30,260 bases of DNA. Source: Saccoglossus kowalevskii. Lineage: Eukaryota > Hemichordata > Enteropneusta > Harrimaniidae. The DNA is taken from contig NW_003135368.1 in NCBI RefSeq assembly GCF_000003605.2, forward strand, positions 133,201 through 163,460, given 5' to 3'. How positions within the stretch are numbered: position 1 is the stretch's first letter; each line of letters begins with the position of its first letter. Shown piece by piece: positions 1-11,300 of this stretch. The notes below the pieces were generated by a model, which ran no database searches, was not told the DNA's origin, and worked only from the letters and a program-made list of their open reading frames with translations. Position numbers and translations under genes: made by a program.

Positions 1-960
1 AGCATGGATATTTTTAAGTATGTTCTCACGTAAATTAAACTACGATACATCCATCAATTCCACGTACGAGAGCATGGCTATTTTTAAGTATGTTCTCACG
101 TAAATTAAACTACGATACATCCATCAATTCCACGTACGTGAGCATGGCTATTTTTAAGTATGTTCTCACGTAAATTAAACAACGATACATCCATCAATTC
201 CACGTACGTGAGCATGGCTATTTTTAAGTATGTTCTCACGTAAATTAAACTACGATACATCCATCAATTCCACGTACGTGAGCATGGCTATTTTTAAGTA
301 TGTTCTCACGTAAATTTAAACAATGATACATTCATTAATTCCACGTACGTGAGAATGGCTGTTTTTGAGTATGTTCTCACGTAAATTTAAACAATGATAC
401 ATTCATCAATTCCACGTACGTGAGCATGGCTATTTTTAAGTATGTTCTCACGTAAATTTAATTTTAATACATCCATCAATTCCACGTACGTGAGAATGGC
501 TGTTTTTGAGTATGTTCTCACGTAAATTAAACTACGATACATCCATCAATTCCACGTACGTGAGCATGGCTATTTTTAAGTATGTTCTCACGTAAATTTA
601 AACAATGATACATTCATTAATTCCACGTACGTGAGAATGGCTGTTTTTGAGTATGTTCTCACGTAAATTTAAACAATGATACATTCATCAATTCCACGTA
701 CGTGAGCATGGCTATTTTTAAGTATGTTCTCACGTAAATTTAATTTTAATACATCCATCAATTCCACGTACGTGAGAATGGCTGTTTTTGAGTATGTTCT
801 CACGTAAATTTAAACAAGGAGATACCGCATCAATTCCACGTACATGAGAATGACTGTTTTTGAGTATGTTATCCCGTAAATTTGAACAACGAGACATCGC
901 ATCAATTCCACCTACGTGAGAATGACTGTTTTCAAGTACGTTAATAAATACAAATACACC
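1..960. repeat. 70-71 bp minisatellite with 282-bp higher-order repeat
   Basis: About 13.5 head-to-tail units of 70-71 bp start near 1, 71, 141, 211, 281, 352, 423, 493, 563, 634, 705, 775, 845 and 916, and the last is partial. Units come in AGCATGG and AGAATGG versions. The four-unit block 281-562 recurs at 563-844, a 282-bp higher-order period; the first three units of each block are near-identical and the fourth differs in its second half. Each unit carries the perfect palindrome CACGTACGTG (CACGTACGAG after unit 1). The AGAATGG units also have a 9-bp inverted repeat, ACGTGAGAA/TTCTCACGT, around a loop of about 18 bases. The left end is cut by the window edge. Open frames across it are chance: 70-71 is not a multiple of three. 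Confidence 0.95.
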
Positions 961-1041
961 ATACACGCAACGTGGAGTTATTAGTTAATAAATACAAATT
1001 GACCCTGCTCAAGATCGTAACGCTGACCAAAAATTAAAAAA

Positions 1042-1196
1042 ATGGACGAATGTGAATTGGGAAGAATGTGAAATGGAACGAATGTGAATTGATACGAATC
1101 GACTTGTGGGACGAATGTGAATTGGGACGAATCGACTTGTGGGACGAATGTGTTGGGACGAATGTGAATTGGGACGAATTGACTGTGAATCTGAGA
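1042..1196. repeat. Short degenerate tandem repeat (GGGACGAATGTGAATT type)
   Basis: Alternating 16-17 bp words GGGACGAATGTGAATT and GGGACGAATCGACTTGT recur about eight times with substitutions and small deletions. It directly follows the 70-bp array and shares nothing obvious with its unit. A perfect 16-bp palindrome, GGTCAAAATTTTGACC, lies just downstream at 1210-1225. Confidence 0.85.
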
Positions 1197-1225
1197 AAAA
1201 CGTGAGAATGGTCAAAATTTTGACC

Positions 1226-4044
1226 TATAAATAACTCCCCATGCAATGAGCATCGCCGTGGTAAGAAGAGCATTGAAGCTAAATGTGTGTATGGCAGCTG
1301 ATAGCGTGAACATTGTCCGTAATTAATCGACCATCAAATAAAAAACAAAACAAAAAACAATTCACAGACTTTTCTCATGAGGATATAGACGCGTGTTACC
1401 GAAAATGGTGAACATACCTTAATATCCGGCGATGTTGTAATTTCATCACGTTGATTGACTTTCTATTGTATGTATGCTGGCAGTGACAGAACGTGTTCTC
1501 AAAAGTTCACTCCAATGGAAGTTAAATAAATAAGCACTGAGTTTTTTTCTTCACGTCATGATTTTTTATTTTAATTTTTGTTAAAAATTGACCCCTAACT
1601 TGGTATCACGTGGTTTTCATATGGATCCGTGAAGTCAGAGATGTTAAAACGTTTCAGACCTCGGAAATATAAAATCTAATAGCGCTGTTTGGTCTCTATC
1701 ATGAAGTTCACATGTCAGAACGTTTTATTGTTGTAACCACAGTCACTAAAACCATCTTGTAATCAACTGATTTATTGAAACTATTCAGAATCTTGTCCCG
1801 ATACACTTTTATTCTAAAGTTATTTCAGCTATGTTGAGTGATTGGGCTGTGAGTGAATGCTTGTTTGTAAACTGCTTACTCTTATCAATTGTCTTTGAAG
1901 ACAACTGAAACGAATTTAGTCCCAAGCGATCGATTATATCGATATATTTTGATATGCTTGGAGGAAAAAATCTTTTGTTAAATCGCTGAGTCTATTCTTT
2001 CGACACGACGTCACGCAACCACTGTTTTCTTGAGACCCTCGCTTCATGATTTCATCAAGATATTTTGGAGATAATTAAACGACTCAAAACGAAGTCAAAT
2101 TAATGAATAGAGACATTTGTCGAATTCAACAAAGATTTTGGAACCTCATTTTTGTTTTTATCGTCTGAATGCAATTCAGATTGGCCATTGTTTGTGCCTA
2201 TGATGTCTATGCAATTGATGAATAGTAACCTGACAGAGTTAGTGCAGATTCATGTTTCACTTTCGATGCTTGGCGACAATCATGGTGATCAATGTTGATT
2301 TGATTCAAACCCAAATTTAATTTTTTCCTTGCAGTTATTTTCTCTTTGCCATCACATCATGTTATCCAGTTCTGCTTTCCTGAAAACCATATTCACAAGA
2401 AATTATAAAACATACTTTTTTGCGTGAGTGGATGTGCAGTTATAGACTGTGAGACTCCCTACCACGTCATTTGATAACTTTTATTTATTACTCAACGTAG
2501 TCATTAATAGTGATTTAAAGTAATAATAATAACTTTATTGCCTCCGTGTAAAAAAATTTACATAGGATAAGTACAGCAAAAAATGTTTTAAAATAATAAC
2601 AAGATATATGTAAGTGATATATGTGTAATGTCGGTATCTAGGGTAAAGTAATAAAGTAACCGTTCTCTATCAAACCTGTAGCGGAACTCCTAGATACAAA
2701 CGCTACGCATCCGTGTTCCTGTTTTGACGGAGGGTTATTATTAATATATTTTTGCTTGGTTATAATGAAAATACAAACAAGCCTGGCGAAGACTTTTTTT
2801 CATTTATTTTGTGTGCATCATGTAACCCTCCATCACCATCAAAATCTTGTGACCCAATGACGACCCGAATATTATGACTGCTTTAACCTCGTCTTGGATT
2901 CATCCACAGTGCTCTAAATTGGCACACGAACTAGAACTCTTCGGTCAGTTATCGGTATCTCAACCACAAGATTGTTAAGATCAAGCTGACACCTGAAAGA
3001 CTGAAGGCATTGTACTCCACAAAGCATGGATAAAGAATATAGAGATAACTTTTGCTCCATACGACAATAGAAGATTGTAAATTGTTTAATGTTCCCAGTA
3101 AAGACATTGTGGGATCTCCTCTGTAAGGTTTCAAGGGGTCGATTTAAATGTACTGTGTCTTAGCCAGACTGTGACCTGTGACCCTGAGTGATTCCATGTA
3201 TTAAATCTTATTCTTGATTTACCCGGTATTAATAAAAAAGGGTTGTTTCTCATAAGTTCCTTTGCATGGCACAAGTCCCACTTGGTGATATATTCTCATT
3301 CCAAAGAACCCCTACCCGTTGACATAAAACACGCTGTCAATACAAGGGAGTAACAACGTTAGAATATGGTAGTAGTAGTCAGGTGTTACCTGCAGTAAAT
3401 GATTATCACGGCAACTTATATCAAAGCGAAACAGTTGTAGCTGTCATCCGAGGCTGTTGGAAACAACCTTTATCCCTGGTGTTGTTGGTTCACTGTTGAT
3501 CACCGATTTAAAACAAAATGTCGAAATGTATGCCTTCAAATGTTGAAATCTGATTTTTCTTTTGTATTCATTATAATCGGAAAACTTGTTGGTTTAGATA
3601 TTCTGCATGATTAATATTACTAAAACACTACTAAGAAACCAGTATTTTCACAAGGAACATGCAAATTTATGCAAATTATATGCAAATGTAAACATATTGA
3701 CTATGAAAACGCTTGTAACATGCATATCTGAAAACTACAGACTAAACTAATGGACTAAAGTTCCGCTTGGAATCAAAAAGAAATAAAGCAGCATGCAATG
3801 AACATCTGATGAGTATTGTAAGAGATTGTAAATAAAGTTATAAATACAATATTACATTCAACGTGTTTTAAATATAAAGAGGTTTATAAGAAACACACCA
3901 GTCAACCTGTGTTGATTATTAATAAAGCTAAAGACAGCATGCACATAATGTATGTGTGTTTTTGGACTACATCCGAACAGGGACTAAAAATTCACTAGTT
4001 GTGTAATCATAAGTTTGGTTAAGGGCAGGGCGCGTAACAGTCAT
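1226..4044. other. Intergenic, no gene recognised
   Basis: There are only short frames with no recognisable protein similarity and no exon pattern. An AATAATAATAACTTTATTGCC stretch near 2522-2545 resembles the A-rich end of a decayed retroposon, but no body can be traced. Three perfect ATGCAAAT octamers stand at 3659, 3669 and 3680. A TATAAATA word at 1226-1233 is not followed by any supportable coding sequence. Confidence 0.6.
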
Positions 4045-4670
4045 TGTTGGGTAACATGTAAATTTTCACAGGTACATGCTATACTGGACTGTGACTAAAT
4101 AAATAGATAGACTGCACTATGTTATATAATGGCACATTGTCGCATATGACTTGTTTACCACTTCCGTGTGACTGAGAATGTTCTTGAACCGTACTGTGTC
4201 TGGGTGGAATTTTTAGAAGCTGGTTGAATAAGTAATAGGACACTGTAGGAGGCAATAGAAGGTAATGGAACATTCTAGAAATTTGTAGTAAATTCCAGAC
4301 TCATTATGTATGCTGATGTAATGGTCTATTTATAGACAGTGTGGGTATATATAGGGGAGTTGTTCAGCACTGAGATCAGATCGGAGATCTCGTTGAATTG
4401 TATTGGAGTTTAAGTATCTGGTTATTGGAGTAGTGGAGTTTTACCGAGTTATTGTACTTGATGTTTGCAGAGTATAATAATACCAGTTCCAGTTGAAACC
4501 TCATCTGTTGGCTCCGTGTTCGTATTTTATCATCGCCACCAGGGAAGTCTTTTTGTTACTGTTGCCATTTTGGTATTTGAACCATCACACCTGTACTATA
4601 CCAATTACGGTAATATTACGTTGCGTGTGACACACATTCAGTTCATCACAGAAGTGCAATTTCAAGGTAT
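4045..4670 (+). mobile_element. LTR-like block (possible solo LTR remnant)
   Basis: The block looks like an LTR: an AT-rich U3-like part, a TATATATAG box near 4348, then about 100 bp later a promoter-proximal-like GATCAGATCGGAGATCTC segment. Near 4645 the string ATCACAGAAGTGCAATTTC resembles an LTR end followed by a primer-binding site. I see no gag or pol similarity downstream, no matching second LTR and no clear target duplication. A 70-residue frame (4465-4677) is flanked by TTTGCAG and AAG|GTATGG, so an orphan exon is an alternative reading. The boundaries are guesses. Confidence 0.25.
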
Positions 4671-5989
4671 GGAGTGAAATATGTGACTCAAATAATTTAT
4701 TGTAATTTTTTTCTTATTTGCCAGTGTGATTAGTATACCAGTACCTCCGCTTTTACTGTGAGTGAATATTAATTCTGTGAGATGAGTTAGAGGTGACAAG
4801 CCAAATATTGTTACAGTAGTGAGAAGGGATTCATTGCAAATGGGATGCAGCACAAACTTATTATTGAAAAGTGGTTCATCAAGTATAACAGTTGGATTGA
4901 TGATATTTTCATTTTAGATTTTATCAACGAATTTCTATCACTGGAGAAGATGAAAACAGCAGCTGGGAATGTGTTAGAAATGGAATAATTGTAATATTTT
5001 GATGAACCATTGTCAGCAGAGTTGGTTATGGCTGTTATATCAAACATTTAAAATATGACTATATTGTAGGATGTACATGTATCGTCTACAATTGTTAGAT
5101 TTTCCTTTAAAATTAATAGTACCAATATAACACACTGGTTATATGCCTACTTACTGCAACGTAATCAGCATGTATTTTATACAAACATATATACTGGGTG
5201 TACAATGTATTTTACACACATTGCATGGGACTCAAATCAAACATAAGGCACAAGTATGGCAATTAAGGTACTTTTTTGCCAGCTAGAGAAAATGTTACTG
5301 TCCAGTACATAGCAGGAGTTTTTTTTCCCTATTGAACGCATCATTCTTATAGCAAAGCCTTCTGAACATGTTCCCAGGAAGTATATAAATAGGGAGATAG
5401 CGTTTTTCATAAGATTTTTGTGCAGCATCCTTTGTCCAACTCCAGTGGATATTATACCGGTCTAGTTTTCTGGATTTTTCATAAGTGAGTTACTGTTTGT
5501 CTAGGGAAATAATTGCACATACTGCATAGATTCCATATATTTAATATATAAATGAAGCCATATTACAGTCATTATCATATTTTTTATTCAGACATCACAT
5601 CAAGCTAACCATGTTTTTATACATGAAATCATGATTTAATATTTCAACATGCTTATCCTGCTATTAATCATTAGTTTAACAAAGCAAGACATATCTAGCC
5701 ACAGCTGTGTAAAAACTTGAGTAGATTTGTTACACAATTTGATTACAAAAATATAAAAATACATTTTTCATATAAAATTAATTTTTCAATATATACAGAT
5801 GTAAGATGTAAAAATTCACAGCATGATTATATAAAAGAACAAAAATGTGTTAATATTTGATATATATATGATATGTGGTATATAAAAGTTAATTAATATA
5901 CACTATATATAATATAGAAAACTTACTATTAATATTGATTAAAGAATGAGATCTATGAGAATGAAATCTAGTCTACAAGCAATGTTTGT
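4671..5989. other. Intergenic AT-rich DNA, no gene recognised
   Basis: The sequence is strongly AT-rich, with TATATA runs around 5520-5930. Only short frames are present, with no domain, splice-flanked exon or structured RNA that I can support. It is probably old repeat sequence. Confidence 0.6.
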
Positions 5990-6112
5990 AGATGACCAGC
6001 AGGTTCAATGTTTTCCAACTGATCTCCATGTCACTATTGGACATGCAGGCTGTGCAGCTTACATCTAGGTCACTTTTTGACATGCTCTGTTTCGCAGCTG
6101 ATCTTTTGGTAA
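5990..6112. repeat. Decayed units of the 40-bp minisatellite
   Basis: About three diverged units related to the array at 6501-7320 can be read: CAACTGATCTCCATGTCAC, CAGCTTACATCTAGGTCAC and GCAGCTGATC, each followed by a TTTTTGACATG-like spacer. They match the core CAGCTGACCCTCTAGGTCAC with many substitutions, so this is an older edge of the same array. Confidence 0.5.
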
Positions 6113-6455
6113 TTTTTTTAGCTCCGCTGTCGACTTTGTCGAGCGGAACTTATCATATGAGTGATTGTCCATCGTTGTCCGTCGTCGTCCGTGTCAATGT
6201 TTTACTTTTTCGACTTCTTCTTGAAACCTTGGGTAGACCTCTCTTAGGTTTGTTCATTTCATGTTGATATCTTCAATTCTCTAATTTTGGTGAATATTTT
6301 TGAATTTTTGAATTCTTGTTGAAAACAGCACGTCCCATTGCATTGATACTATGCATATTGTTCATTTTCTAATGATATCTTCTATTCTTTAATTGAAATG
6401 TGCAGTGCTAACAGCGAAGCTATCTCAGCCGAGAGGCTGCTTGTTTATTATTAAA
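6113..6455 (-). mobile_element. Dispersed repeat, copy A
   Basis: This is the same family as 26684-27185 (same orientation) and 8982-9413 (opposite orientation). The plus strand begins TTTTTTTAGCTCCGCTG, so the element in its own sense ends GCGGAGCTAAAAAAA. A GTCCATCGTTGTCCGTCGTC block follows, then TTTGTTCATTTCATGTTGAT and AATTTTGGTGAATATTTTTG, and it closes with AACAGCGAAGCTATCTCAGC. The end has a hairpin of GCTCCGCT and AGCGGAAC around GTCGACTTTGTCG. With an A-rich end and no coding capacity it behaves like a short retroposon or MITE; the class is uncertain. Confidence 0.6.
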
Positions 6456-6500
6456 TACAAGTTTTGCAATTGGTCTCAAGGGTCAGTTTTTGACAGGTAA

Positions 6501-7320
6501 TTTACCCATTTTCTAGCTGAGCTGTAAGTCGCTCTTTATGTAAGTTTTCCAGCTGAACCTCTAGGTCACTCTTTAATACGCCAGTTTTCCAGCTGACCCT
6601 CTAGGTCACTCTTTAATACACCAGTTTTCCAGCTGACCCTCTAGGTCACTTTTTAATAAGCCAGTTTTCCAGCTGACCTTCTAGGTCAATCTTTAACAAG
6701 CCAGTTTTCCAGCTGACCCTCTAAGTCACTCTTTAATACACTAGTTTTCCAGCTGACCCTCTAGGTCACTCTTTAATAAACCAGTTTTCCAGCTGACCCT
6801 CTAGGTCACTCTTTAACAAGCAAGTTTTTCAGCTGACCCTCTAAGTCACTCTTTAATACACCAGTTTTCCAGCTGACCCTCTAGGTCACTCTTTAATACA
6901 CCAGTTTTCCAGCTGACCCTCTAGGTCACTTTTTAATAAGCCAGTTTTCCAGCTGACCTTCTAGGTCAATCTTTAACAAGCCAGTTTTCCAGCTGACCCT
7001 CTAAGTCACTCTTTAATACACTAGTTTTCCAGCTGACCCTCTAGGTCACTCTTTAATAAACCAGTTTTCCAGCTGACCCTCTAGGTCACTCTTTAACAAG
7101 CAAGTTTTTCAGCTGACCCTCTAAGTCACTCTTTAATACACCAGTTTTCCAGCTGACCCTCTAGGTCACTTTTTAATAAGCCAGTTTTCCAGCTGACCTT
7201 CTAGGTCACTCTTTAACAAGCCAGTTTTCCAGCTGACCCTCTAAGTCACTCTTTAATACACTAGTTTTCCAGCTGACCCTCTAGGTCACTCTTTAACACG
7301 CCAGTTTTCCAGCTGACCTC
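6501..7320. repeat. 40-bp minisatellite with higher-order structure
   Basis: About 20 units have an exact 40-bp period from 6541 onward, with consensus halves CCAGTTTTCCAGCTGACCCT and CTAGGTCACTCTTTAATACA. The unit carrying TTTTTAATAAG recurs at 6621, 6901 and 7141, giving higher-order periods of 280 and 240 bp. Units before 6541 are decayed. The right edge runs directly into the 3' end of the minus-strand coding exon at 7286-8364 and supplies its last ten codons and stop. Confidence 0.95.
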
Positions 7321-8364
7321 TCTGAATCAATGCAACTTCTAATACAAGCCTTAATATGGCGGGAATAGAAAAGGAACATTCCTTACTATCAGTATCAATT
7401 CTCACATCAACAAAAGATATATTTTTCAAATCCTGAAGAATTGCGCGTAAACTCACACCATTATATTTAGCATGTAATTTACAATCTGGTATAGTATGTC
7501 TTTCTTCACCGCGACGGATATAATCCAATAACATATTAACTGATACAGGGTGATTCCTTTGTAAATCTTTCACCATTTCCAGTTGCTTCCTCATGATTTC
7601 CCTTTCTTTGGAATATCCAAATATTTCCAGCCATTCTTCCTTTGAAAGGTGTTTCCAGTGATCAAGGAAGGCCTCTAAGGTAAAGTTCCATTCCTTGATA
7701 AACTCCACAGCTCGGGACACGGCATACGGTTGACATCCAGTCAGCTTCCAAATATTATGAAGTTCAGTCTTTTCTGTCTCATTCAACAGGGTGGAAAAAT
7801 GTATGCTATCATTTAAGAACTGGTGGATGTTGCCAAGCGTAAGTCCCCAATATAATTCATAAACAGAGACACGATGTAACATAGATGTCGGCACAGACTG
7901 TGCTGTATAGAGCACATGTTGCATTTGTGGATTCACCGAAGTCAGCTCCTTCACAATTCGTTGCATTTCACGTAAATCAAGATCAGGCAGGAAATCCACA
8001 TCCGTAAATATAACCAGCCATCTATCGTGACTCGCTAAATACTGTCGTATATAGTAAACAGCACTCTCAAAGAACGCATAGTTCTGTTCACTTTGCATCA
8101 CAAGTACCTCATCTCGATGAAGAGCTAAGTAACCAGCCATCGCTATAATATCAGATCGCCTTGACAACCAAAAGACACCATTATCATATCTGTTTCTGTT
8201 ATCATGTGCGTATGTTTTTGACAGACACTTTTTACCTTGTCCAAGGATGCCTTTCAGGAGACAGAATTGATGGGAATCCAGGCACTTTTCCAAATGACTC
8301 AGATGTACACCTTGACCGTAGTAGTATTTATACTTGGGAGGGACATTAAAGAATATTTCACTCT
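7286..8364 (-). CDS. DED gene, exon 3 (NB-ARC-like domain)
   Basis: The acceptor is ACTATTTCAG at 8365, with a CTAAC branch-point-like word just upstream. The codons before the TTG at 8293 (IFFNVPPKYKYYYGQG) match the linker that precedes NB-ARC domains, so the exon is longer than any ATG-started frame would suggest. P-loop-like G207-ILGQ-G212-K213-K214; Walker-B-like WLVIFTDVD with T289 and D290; sensor-like HVLYTAQS (319-326); GxP-like LTGCQPY (about 377-383). Residues 518-527 and the TGA (7288-7286) are encoded by the 40-bp minisatellite. A possible phase-1 donor, AGAG|GTCAGC, lies at that edge. Confidence 0.8.
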
Positions 8365-11300
8365 CTGAAATAGTTAGAAAGCTGTATTTTAGAAAGAAAC
8401 ATTTTCAATCCCACTTTGCATGATCTATCGAAAACCTCTCACTGACCTCTGTAAAAATCATAAGAGCTTTGAATTATGTACACTTCATGAGAAATCAGAC
8501 ATAACCTTGAAAATAAATTTAGTAAAGTTAATTTGAGAGATTACAACTTTGAAACTTATTGTGGAATACTTTATTTTCGCTCGGAATTTATTTTCGCTAT
8601 TTTCGCTGAAGGGATGATTCCCTGAAAATAAAATCCATCGAATATACTTTTTTCCTATATTTCACATTAAACTTAATTCCAGCAAAAAGAAAGTATTCCA
8701 CAGCATGTTAAATTTGGTGATCAGACACCACAAACTTCAATGCAAGATAGCTTCAGAGCTACAATATTTCATGATTTGTTACCATGGCAACTGTTTTTAT
8801 CATTTCTCATGATGATTACAATAATCAGTGTAAGGCGTTATGCATATACATGTAATACAAAGCGCTGTACATGTCCTAAAGAGGGGCAGAGACAATTAAA
8901 ATAAAGGAGGGGCAAGGTTAGGATTAATGTTACAGATGAGGGGGCCATGAGGAAGTCTTATAATTACTGTCTTAATTGGGGACTAGTTGTCGAAAATAAC
9001 ATTTTTTACCAAAAATGACAAAAACATTCACTTAAAATCCAAATTTGCATATTTTGACGACGAATTTAACAAATCTGACAGAGGACCACCCCATGTATCC
9101 TTGCTGCAAATATGAAAGCAATTGGACTCACGGTTTAGGACTAGTTGTCGAAAATAACATTTTTTACCAAAAATGACAAAAATATTCACTTAAAATTCAA
9201 ATTTGCATATTTTGACACAACTTTAACAAATCTAACAGAGGACCACCCCAAGTACCTTTGGTACAAATGTGAATGTAATTGGTCAAGTACTTTTGAAGAA
9301 GAAGTCGTTTAAAGGAAAACTTCATGCAGGACGCAAGACAGACGACGCTGGAGAGATCCCCATATTAACAGCCCCGCTGGGTCATCTGCGATGACAGCAG
9401 AGCTAATAAATCATGTTATTAAACGTAAACCTTGAAAAAAAAACACATTTTGTGACTATATTGTTTTGCTGTGAATTTGGAGAAGATTACACTTTTGTCT
9501 AGTGACAACTCACTGTGAGCAAATGATTTCAAACAACCAATGAGCAACTACTACAAAATATTTGTGAGAAATTTGAGTTCTATTCACTTTTGACGGCATT
9601 TCATTGTATACCTGTAGGTTTAATGTCAATGCCAACAGCTATCGTTTGAAGTTATAAGACATTAGTTGCTTTACAATTCCTCTATCACCAGTCTTGAAAC
9701 GTGTACTGTTTGAGGTGGGAATTATATTCATCTTGTAAGTAGCACACAATAAGGTTGAGTAAAATGCATATAAATTGCTATAGATAGCCAAAACAATTTG
9801 GGTATTTCAAGGGTGTTTCAAACCTTATGAATATTAATTAGCTTATGAATATTAATGAGCAACCAGCACTCCCAAAGAGCTGAGTAGATCCCTGATATGC
9901 ACAGCAGACAAAAAAAAATATTTGCTTCTATATCACTTTTTGCTCAGAGAAATCATTCATAATAATATTTTCCTAGATTGCCTCATCCTTCCTTCACCCC
10001 ATCTCTATAGCTTACCTTTACTGTTGCTATGGGGACAAGTCTGAGATGATGGTGATTGTAGAAAATAATCACCAGCACTGAATAGCTTTAGAAGGATAAC
10101 AATTGTGCTAAGAATGAGACATAATGTCGGCCAATTCTCCTTACTCTGCCACACTCTTCGAACTTTACCAATAGAAGCTATGAATGGAAAAAAAAGAGCA
10201 TTTTTATTTATAATGTAAAAAAAAAAGTATACTCTCAAGATCCAATTTGGTTAAAAACTGTAATATACTTTAGTATAAATCACGCCCTCTGAGACGAAGC
10301 ACTTCTATGATGTAAGATGACACAATGGCCATTAAAAACGTCAATATCAATTTGATCGAATGTTGCTCATCAATTAACAAAATGTTTTTGAGATATTTTA
10401 CTATTATTCTAGATGACAAACAACATTTTGGCGTCACATAAGAACTTATCACCAGGGGACACAATAGAAATGGTGCACTGGATGTTGTAGAAATATGCAT
10501 CAAACCTACATGATTTACATTGTACCATGGAACTACAAATAACAGGAAGAACAGCACTATTAAGAATATTAAGTCAGATTAATTTGTTTGCTTGCTTTCT
10601 CTACTACCGTAATCCGAGTCATATTTAGTGAGTATGTTTAACATGTGGCTGTCAGTGGTTTGATGTTTTTATAGATTTTTAACTAGAACATTTATTTAAT
10701 TTTCATTAAATAATAATAAATCTACATTCTAATTATTTTTTAATCGTATTTTAAGCAATGATGGGTAATTCACTAAAGTAAAATTGTAGCTGGTGTGTGA
10801 AATTAGACAGGTCATTATTTTTCACTTTTCACTAGATTTCCATTCAGGTCATCATCATAGGGATAAAATGTAATTTCCATTCAATTTCAACAATGTTAGT
10901 GAGATTCACATCTTCGCTTTATCAGTCGGTATTGTATCGGCAGTTTTAACAGTGCCCACTTCATTTTACAACCAATATTAATGTGACAAAGGTCAAAGAT
11001 AACATAAACTTGCATTAATTACCTTATTTTCAATACGAATATATAAACAGTCAAAATAAACATATACCGGTAGTTTAAAGGAACGAAGTTGTTCTTTCGA
11101 CGGTTTGTTGTACCACGATTTACCACTGACTGAATTGTCTGGCGTATATATAGCTCTCTTTATTGAATCAAAGTTTCATATAATTTGCTTTATTAATAGA
11201 ATGGAGCTTGATTTAATGATATGTGTATGCCCTCTATGACAGACAGACGGTTAAATAAGTCGCATTTTAATGATCTAGCATGCAATGAATGCAAGTTGTT

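Larger units (their letters stand above)
8365..10015 (-). other. DED gene intron 2
   Basis: This 1651-bp intron contains a palindromic element at 8557-8705 and the repeat copy C at 8982-9413. Elsewhere I see only AT-rich sequence and a short tandem CTTATGAATATTAAT pair near 9827-9860. No extra exon is evident. Confidence 0.6.

Noticed and set aside
730-1273. Minus-strand frames full of repeated NSHSH and SSQFTF words
   Set aside because: They are translations of the 70-bp and 16-17 bp tandem repeats; unit lengths are not multiples of three, so coding is not maintained.
5992-6267. 91-codon plus-strand frame
   Set aside because: It crosses decayed 40-bp units into the dispersed repeat A; the apparent protein is repeat sequence.
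6501-7320. CRISPR array
   Set aside because: Units are contiguous 40-bp repeats with no unique spacers, in animal DNA; it is a minisatellite. The same applies to 1-960 and 29791-30260.
8161-8349. Plus-strand frame over the NB-ARC exon
   Set aside because: Shadow of the minus-strand coding exon.
10270-10557. Possible extra DED-gene exon starting at 10532 (minus) with hydrophobic residues
   Set aside because: The acceptor is good (TTATTTGTAG), but every donor-like site after it is in phase 0, which would send exon 2 into an early stop; joining exon 1 directly to 10177 keeps the frame.
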